64,000 bases of DNA from Sphingomonas qomolangmaensis (GTDB lineage Bacteria > Pseudomonadota > Alphaproteobacteria > Sphingomonadales > Sphingomonadaceae), in contig NZ_CP101740.1 of the NCBI RefSeq assembly GCF_024496245.1, positions 2,851,501 to 2,915,500 of the forward strand. The letters are read 5' to 3'. This document shows positions 59,735-64,000 of the stretch, piece after piece; position 1 is the stretch's first letter, and each line of letters begins with the position of its first letter. The notes under the pieces were generated by a model, which searched no databases, was not told the DNA's origin, and saw nothing but the letters and a program-made list of their open reading frames with translations. The position numbers and the translations under genes were made by a program.

Positions 59735-59796
59735 AGAATGACGACGAACGCGCTGCAGGATCGAGCGCATGGTACCGCGTTTGCGGAGAGCGCAAG

Positions 59797-60522
59797 CTAC
59801 ACCGCGCTTGCCAGCGCCTTCTTCAGCCGCGCATGCGCGCTCGCCTTGATCTGGCACACCCGCGCGGCGCCGACGCCGAGCACTTGGCCGATCTCCTCGA
59901 GGTTCAATTCCTCGACGTAATAAAGCTGCACCACCTGCGCCTCGCGCACCGGCAGCGCGGCGATCGCCGCCACCAAGGCGGTACGCAGATCGCCCTCGGC
60001 GAGTTGCTCGAACGCGTCGGGGCCATCGTCCATGAACCAGGGCCCTTCGTCGGTGTACACATCGTCGATCGAATCGAAGCGCAGTGGCTCGGCGGCCGAA
60101 TAATCGAGCCGCAATTTCTCGGTCGTCACCCCCAGCCGCTCGGCGATCGCCGCGTCGTCAGGACGCTTGCCCGTCTCGTCGGTCAGCGCCGCCAGCGTTT
60201 CGCTGTACGCACGCCGGCGCTTCATCGCGCCGCGGGTCAGCGTCGCCTGGCGGCGCAGCTCGTCGATCATGCTGCCGCGCAGCCGGGTGATCGCATATTG
60301 GCGGAAGGTGACGGCACCGCGATCCTCGAACGCGCCCGCCGCCTCGACCAAGGCGACCATGCCGACCTGCACCAGGTCCTCGACCTCGACGAGCGACGAC
60401 ATGCTGCCATGGATATGCCAGGCGAGCCGCCGCACCAGCGGCAGATGTTCGCGGACCAGCGCCTCGATGTCGCGCGCGGTCGTGGTCGGCGTATAGACCA
60501 ATGCCTGTGCAGCGTTGTTCAT
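59797..60522 (-). CDS. fliA: Flagellar sigma factor FliA (sigma-28)
   Basis: A 241-residue sigma-70-family factor. Region 2 is in LVRRLAWHIHGSMSSLVEVE (DLVQVGMVALVEAAGAFED), region 3 in TRGAMKRRRAYSETLAAL, and region 4 HTH in LNLEEIGQVLGVGAARVCQI. It directs late flagellar genes such as flagellin. The ATG at 60522 overlaps the flhA stop (ATGA); the frame is open upstream but that part is spurious. Confidence 0.95.
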   Translation of the reverse strand: MNNAAQALVYTPTTTARDIEALVREHLPLVRRLAWHIHGSMSSLVEVEDLVQVGMVALVEAAGAFEDRGAVTFRQYAITRLRGSMIDELRRQATLTRGAMKRRRAYSETLAALTDETGKRPDDAAIAERLGVTTEKLRLDYSAAEPLRFDSIDDVYTDEGPWFMDDGPDAFEQLAEGDLRTALVAAIAALPVREAQVVQLYYVEELNLEEIGQVLGVGAARVCQIKASAHARLKKALASAV

Positions 60523-62603
60523 GCCGCCAGCGCCTCGGGCGCGCCGATCACCGCGACGACCTCGACCGACTTGTCCTCGGGCACTTCGAAGAAGCTCATC
60601 ACCGGGGTGTCGGGCAGGCAGGTCTTCACCAGCTTGCGGATCGCGATGCGGATCGAGGGCTGGACGACCAGCGCGAAGGGCTTGGCCTCGTTGAGCAAAG
60701 GCTGCGCCGCCTGCTGCAGCGCGTCGACGATTCGGCGGCCGAGATCGGGTTCGATCGTGTGGCGGCGCGATGGGTCCGAACGGACCGCTTGGCCAAGCAA
60801 TGCTTCCAAATGACCCTCCAGCGTCATGACGCGCAGCGGTTCGCGAACCCCGCACAATTTCTGGATAATGAGCGCGCCCAGCTCGGGGCGGATCGCCTCG
60901 ATCAGCTCGTCGGCGTCGTGGGTGCGCTGCGCCGCGACCGCGATTGCGGCGGCGATGCGGCGGAATTCCTTGAGCGGGATGTTCTCCGCCAGCAGCCCGC
61001 GCAGGATCTGCGTCAACGTCGTGAGCGACAGCGGCGCCGGGCAAAGCGCGGCGACCAGCGCGCCCGCCTTGTCCTTGAGCCCGTCGAGCAGCGCCTGGAC
61101 TTCATCCGGCCCCAGCAGGTCGGTCGCGTTCTGCAGCAACAGATGGTTGAGGTGCGTCGCGATGACGGTACCCGGATCGACCACCAGATAGCCGGCGCCC
61201 GTCGCTGCATCGGCATCGCCCGGCGCGATCCAGGTCGCGTCGAGCCCGAAGGTCGGGTCCTTCGCCGCCTTGCCGGTCAGCCGACCGAAACCCTGGCCGG
61301 TGTTGAGCGCGAGCATCTCATCGGGCGAGACATGGTCCTCGCCGACGATCACGCCGCCGACGACGATTCGATAGGTGAAGGGCGCCAGGTTGATATCGTC
61401 GCGCACGCGCACCTGCGGCACGACGAAGCCCAGATCCTTCGAAAGCTGGCGGCGCACCCCGGTGATCCGGCTCATCAATGGCGAGCCCTTGCGCTCGTCG
61501 ACCAGCGGCACGAGGCCATAGCCGATGTCGAGCATCACCTGCATGTTCTCGGTCACTTCGTCCCAGCCGATCCGCGAAAGGTCGGCGGGCGGCGGCAGCG
61601 GCTCGGCGGGCGGCGGGCGGTTGGCGATCGCGCGCAGGCGATACGAGCCATAGCCTGCGGCACCCGCGGCGGCGAGGATCACCAGCGTCGGCATCCCCGG
61701 CAGGAACGCCAGCAGCCCGAGGATGCCCGCAACCGGCGTCCAGGTGCGGTGCGAGGCGAATTGCGCGCCGATCTGGCCCGACAGATCCTGGCTCGATTTG
61801 ACGCGGGTGACGATCGCGGCGGCGGCGATCGACAGCATCAGCGCGGGCACCTGCGCCACCAGCGCGTCGCCGATCGCCAGCAATATGTAGGTCTGCGCGG
61901 CTTCGCCCACCGCCATGCCATGGCTGACCATGCCCAGGATCAGCCCGCCGACGATGTTGATCGCCAGGATCAGCAGCCCCGCGACCGCATCGCCCTTCAC
62001 GAACTTCGACGAACCATCCATCGCGCCGTAGAAATCGGCCTCGGTCGACACTTCGATCCGGCGCGCGCGGGCTTCGTCGGGGGTGATCAGCCCGGCGTTC
62101 AGGTCGGCGTCGATAGCCATCTGCTTGCCGGGCAGGGCGTCGAGCGTGAAGCGTGCCGATACTTCGGACACGCGGCCGGCGCCTTTGGTCACGACGATCA
62201 TGTTGATGATCAGCAGGATCGAGAACACCAGCAGCCCGACGACATAGTCGCCGCCGATCAGGAAGCTGCCGAACGCCTCGATCACATGCCCCGCCGCCGC
62301 CTCGCCCTCATGCCCGTGCACCAGCACCACGCGGGTCGAGGCGACGTTGAGGCCGAGGCGGAACAAGGTGGCAAACAGCAGCACCGTGGGGAAAGCCGAG
62401 AAATCGAGCGGCTTCTGCGCGTTGAGCGCGACCATCAGCACCGCGAGGCTGATCATGATGTTGAGGATGAAGAACACGTCGAGCAGGAAGGCGGGGATCG
62501 GCACCACCATCAGCACGACGAGCAGCAGGATCGCGCCGGGCAGCGCGGTCGAGCGGACCATCGGGCCGAGATTGGCCATCGAGAACATGCCTGCGTTCAT
62601 CAC
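60519..62603 (-). CDS. flhA: Flagellar export apparatus protein FlhA
   Basis: A 694-residue protein. The N-terminal half has eight membrane helices and the FHIPEP segment (FSAFPTVLLFATLFRLGLNV ASTR; KFVKGDAVAGLLILAINIVG). The C-terminal cytoplasmic ring-forming domain starts near residue 330 and contains VIATHLNHLLLQNATDLLGP. It powers export with proton motive force. It starts at GTG 62603 or ATG 62600, overlapping the upstream stop. Confidence 0.97.
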   Translation of the reverse strand: MMNAGMFSMANLGPMVRSTALPGAILLLVVLMVVPIPAFLLDVFFILNIMISLAVLMVALNAQKPLDFSAFPTVLLFATLFRLGLNVASTRVVLVHGHEGEAAAGHVIEAFGSFLIGGDYVVGLLVFSILLIINMIVVTKGAGRVSEVSARFTLDALPGKQMAIDADLNAGLITPDEARARRIEVSTEADFYGAMDGSSKFVKGDAVAGLLILAINIVGGLILGMVSHGMAVGEAAQTYILLAIGDALVAQVPALMLSIAAAAIVTRVKSSQDLSGQIGAQFASHRTWTPVAGILGLLAFLPGMPTLVILAAAGAAGYGSYRLRAIANRPPPAEPLPPPADLSRIGWDEVTENMQVMLDIGYGLVPLVDERKGSPLMSRITGVRRQLSKDLGFVVPQVRVRDDINLAPFTYRIVVGGVIVGEDHVSPDEMLALNTGQGFGRLTGKAAKDPTFGLDATWIAPGDADAATGAGYLVVDPGTVIATHLNHLLLQNATDLLGPDEVQALLDGLKDKAGALVAALCPAPLSLTTLTQILRGLLAENIPLKEFRRIAAAIAVAAQRTHDADELIEAIRPELGALIIQKLCGVREPLRVMTLEGHLEALLGQAVRSDPSRRHTIEPDLGRRIVDALQQAAQPLLNEAKPFALVVQPSIRIAIRKLVKTCLPDTPVMSFFEVPEDKSVEVVAVIGAPEALAA

Positions 62604-63493
62604 GCCCCCAGGTTCGCGAGCATGAGATACGCAAGTCGCGCGGTCTCGGGTGTCGGCCGCAACGCGTTGACGCGGGCCTGGTCGGTGCGGTCGGCGGCGC
62701 GCACGACGTTGAGATTGGCCATCGTCGTCTGCAGCCAGCGATCGTCGCCGCCGCTAGCTTCGTTGCCCAGGATCACGTCGACGCCGGGGAAGGGAGCCGC
62801 GAAGGCAGGCACCTGCGCCTGCGCGAGGAAGTTGCCCGATGCGGTGCCCGTTGCGCCGGCGGCTTGCGCGCCGCGATCGAGCTTGCCCGCGAAGCGCTGG
62901 TAGATGTCACCCAGCGAGCGCTGGCTACCGTCGGCGGCGTAGAAGATCGAGCGGTTCGCGCGTGCGGCGGCGGGGAACATGCTGGCGGCACCGCGATCGG
63001 GCGCGGCCTGCATCGCCGACAGGAATTTCTTCGCGCCGCCGATCCCCAGGAAGTGCGCCATGTACAGGTCGGTGCCGTTGGCTTCGCGGCCAAGGCTGCC
63101 CTCGATCTCGGCCTTGTTGTCCGATGCGTGTTCCGCAGCCATCAGCGAGGCTGCGTTGGCGTCGGTGCGCAGCGACAGGATCGCGCTGCGCGTTGCTGAA
63201 TCGCTTACGACATAACGGCCGCTGGCGGTCTGCTGAATGCTGTCGGCGGCCCAGCCCATGCCGTGCTCGGCACCGTGGCGCTTCATCACGCCGAGCCAAC
63301 TCTGCTCGATGAACTGGTAGAGGCCGGTGGCGCTCGAGGTGCGCGCACGCGCATTGGTGCGCATCCCGCTTTCGATCTGCGCCTGGCCGAGCAGATAGGA
63401 GAAATCGACGCCGGTCTTCGCGCTCGCCTTGGCGATCGCGCCCTGCACGCCGGTTGCTGCGGAGACGGTAGGAACGGCAGGTGGTGCGCGCAT
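62600..63493 (-). CDS. Lytic transglycosylase-domain protein, flagellar
   Basis: A 297-residue protein with an SLT-like fold at about residues 15-150: DFSYLLGQAQIESGMRTNAR (catalytic Glu in QIESGM) and SSATGLYQFIEQSWLGVMKR (GLYQF). The C-terminal part is variable. There is no clear signal peptide, so secretion may use the flagellar route. Placed between flhA and flgN, it probably opens peptidoglycan for the rod, the job of FlgJ in enterics. Confidence 0.85.
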   Translation of the reverse strand: MRAPPAVPTVSAATGVQGAIAKASAKTGVDFSYLLGQAQIESGMRTNARARTSSATGLYQFIEQSWLGVMKRHGAEHGMGWAADSIQQTASGRYVVSDSATRSAILSLRTDANAASLMAAEHASDNKAEIEGSLGREANGTDLYMAHFLGIGGAKKFLSAMQAAPDRGAASMFPAAARANRSIFYAADGSQRSLGDIYQRFAGKLDRGAQAAGATGTASGNFLAQAQVPAFAAPFPGVDVILGNEASGGDDRWLQTTMANLNVVRAADRTDQARVNALRPTPETARLAYLMLANLGA

Positions 63494-63590
63494 TGGTCTG
63501 ATGAAGCCCCCGGTTTGCGGGGGGTGATCAGCAAGGAGCGTGCCAGATGCAGATAGCAGCTATGCGGCGCGCTCGCCCACGGACAACATG

Positions 63591-63613
63591 TCCCCCTCCC
63601 TTCCAGGGAGGAG
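63591..63613. repeat. Single hairpin repeat arm
   Basis: CCCCCTCCCTTCCAGGGAGG is one arm of the paired-hairpin family without its partner. It lies in the 140-base gap between the transglycosylase and FlgN-like genes. Confidence 0.6.
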
Positions 63614-63633
63614 AGAAGAAGGCTGAAATCAGC

Positions 63634-63948
63634 TCACGCGTACGCGGCCATCGCCCCCGCACGATATGGCGCGGCGCCATTGCCGGCAAGCACCTGCAAC
63701 CGGCGGCGAACATTTGCCGCCATCAGGTTCACATAGATGCGCGCCGCTTCGTTCAGCCGGTGCGCTTCCTCGGCCAGCGCGCGAAGCCCGGGGGTGATCG
63801 CTTCTTCCTCGGCCAACGCCACCGCCTCGATCGCGGCGAGCTTCTCGGCGGTCGCGCGTTCGAGCGCGGCGGCATCGCTCGCCTTGAGCGCTGCGATTTC
63901 GGCGTGCAGGCATTCGATCACCTGCACCAATGCGTCATGCCGGGTCAT
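63634..63948 (-). CDS. FlgN-like flagellar export chaperone
   Basis: A 104-residue helical protein (MTRHDALVQVIECLHAEIAA, LERATAEKLAAIEAVALAEE, RLNEAARIYVNLMAANVRRR). Length, amphipathic helices and position next to an FlgM-like gene fit FlgN, the chaperone of hook-associated proteins FlgK and FlgL. Sequence similarity in this family is low, so context carries much of the call. Confidence 0.6.
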   Translation of the reverse strand: MTRHDALVQVIECLHAEIAALKASDAAALERATAEKLAAIEAVALAEEEAITPGLRALAEEAHRLNEAARIYVNLMAANVRRRLQVLAGNGAAPYRAGAMAAYA

Positions 63949-64000
63949 TGGGCTTCCAGTTCAGCTTCAGGGCCAGCATGCGATCGGCGATCGTCGCGGG
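63935..64000 (-). CDS. flgM: FlgM-like anti-sigma-28 factor, C-terminal end only
   Basis: The last 21 codons plus stop are in the window (PATIADRMLALKLNWKPNDPA). FlgM proteins end with an xIADKMIxLE-type helix that binds FliA; IADRMLALKLNW fits, and the FlgN-like gene overlaps its end by 14 bases. The rest lies beyond base 64000. Confidence 0.55.
   Translation of the reverse strand, partial: PATIADRMLALKLNWKPNDPA

Larger units (their letters stand above)
59419..59796. other. Gene-free interval with terminator and repeat
   Basis: No gene is seen in these 378 bases. They contain the flagellin terminator (59507-59542) and a palindromic repeat (59606-59734), described separately. Confidence 0.6.

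Noticed and set aside
60501..62903. An 800-codon rightward frame opposite flhA
   Set aside because: Shadow frame rich in Arg, His and Gln; flhA on the other strand is unambiguous.

Overview
The window is a high-GC, gene-dense stretch of a Sphingomonadales chromosome (Sphingomonas-like, Alphaproteobacteria). Supporting signs are the fliE-to-flhB flagellar order, the ftsE-ftsX-YdcF-plsC cluster, the DUF4169 small protein, the ppx-rlmE pair, the TorF-type porin, and several families of palindromic intergenic repeats typical of sphingomonads. Most operons are coupled by 1-4 base stop/start overlaps.

Layout. 1-5.3 kb: housekeeping genes (partial DNA glycosylase, 2Fe-2S ferredoxin, ssb, metW-metX, hisC-tyrA). 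5.4-13.7 kb: an exported TPR protein, a low-GC orphan GT51 transglycosylase, the ftsEX-YdcF-plsC operon, a zinc-ribbon membrane protein and a MATE exporter. 13.8-15.8 kb: tRNA-Leu(GAG), a small membrane protein and an SRAP/YedK protein. 15.8-25.9 kb: a 10.1 kb integrated element between 51-bp direct repeats in tRNA-Gln(CTG). 26-41.7 kb: ppx-rlmE, two exported proteins, rpoZ, a phospholipase-D-type synthase, a tripartite RND efflux operon, tlpA, argH, a small lipoprotein, lysA, a siroheme-type protein and an FMN reductase. 42.3-64 kb: a nearly continuous flagellar cluster (fliS, fliD, flhB, fliR-Q-P-O-N-M-L-K-J-I-H-G-F-E, a sigma-54 activator, flagellin, fliA, flhA, a lytic transglycosylase, FlgN-like and FlgM-like genes).

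The 10.1 kb element is the most interesting part. It has a satellite (PICI-like) layout: a leftward tyrosine integrase overlapped by a putative repressor, a divergent control region, then rightward an AlpA/excisionase-like protein, two tandem paralogous small proteins, a RepA-like ATPase whose 3' end holds a seven-copy CCGAAC iteron array next to an AT-rich patch, a P27-type small terminase, three tiny translationally coupled ORFs and an HK97-type major capsid protein. Low-GC cargo genes sit near both ends. No portal, large terminase, protease or tail gene is visible. I infer a replicating, capsid-encoding phage satellite that depends on a helper phage; a decayed prophage is the main alternative.

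The flagellar block supplies the export gate (FlhA, FlhB, FliPQR, FliO), the ATPase complex (FliHIJ), MS ring and switch (FliF, FliG, FliM, FliN), hook-length control, filament cap and chaperones, and regulators at two levels (sigma-54 activator, then FliA with an FlgM-like anti-sigma factor). Repeats have invaded coding sequence: one is translated inside fliP and another forms the 5' end of metW.
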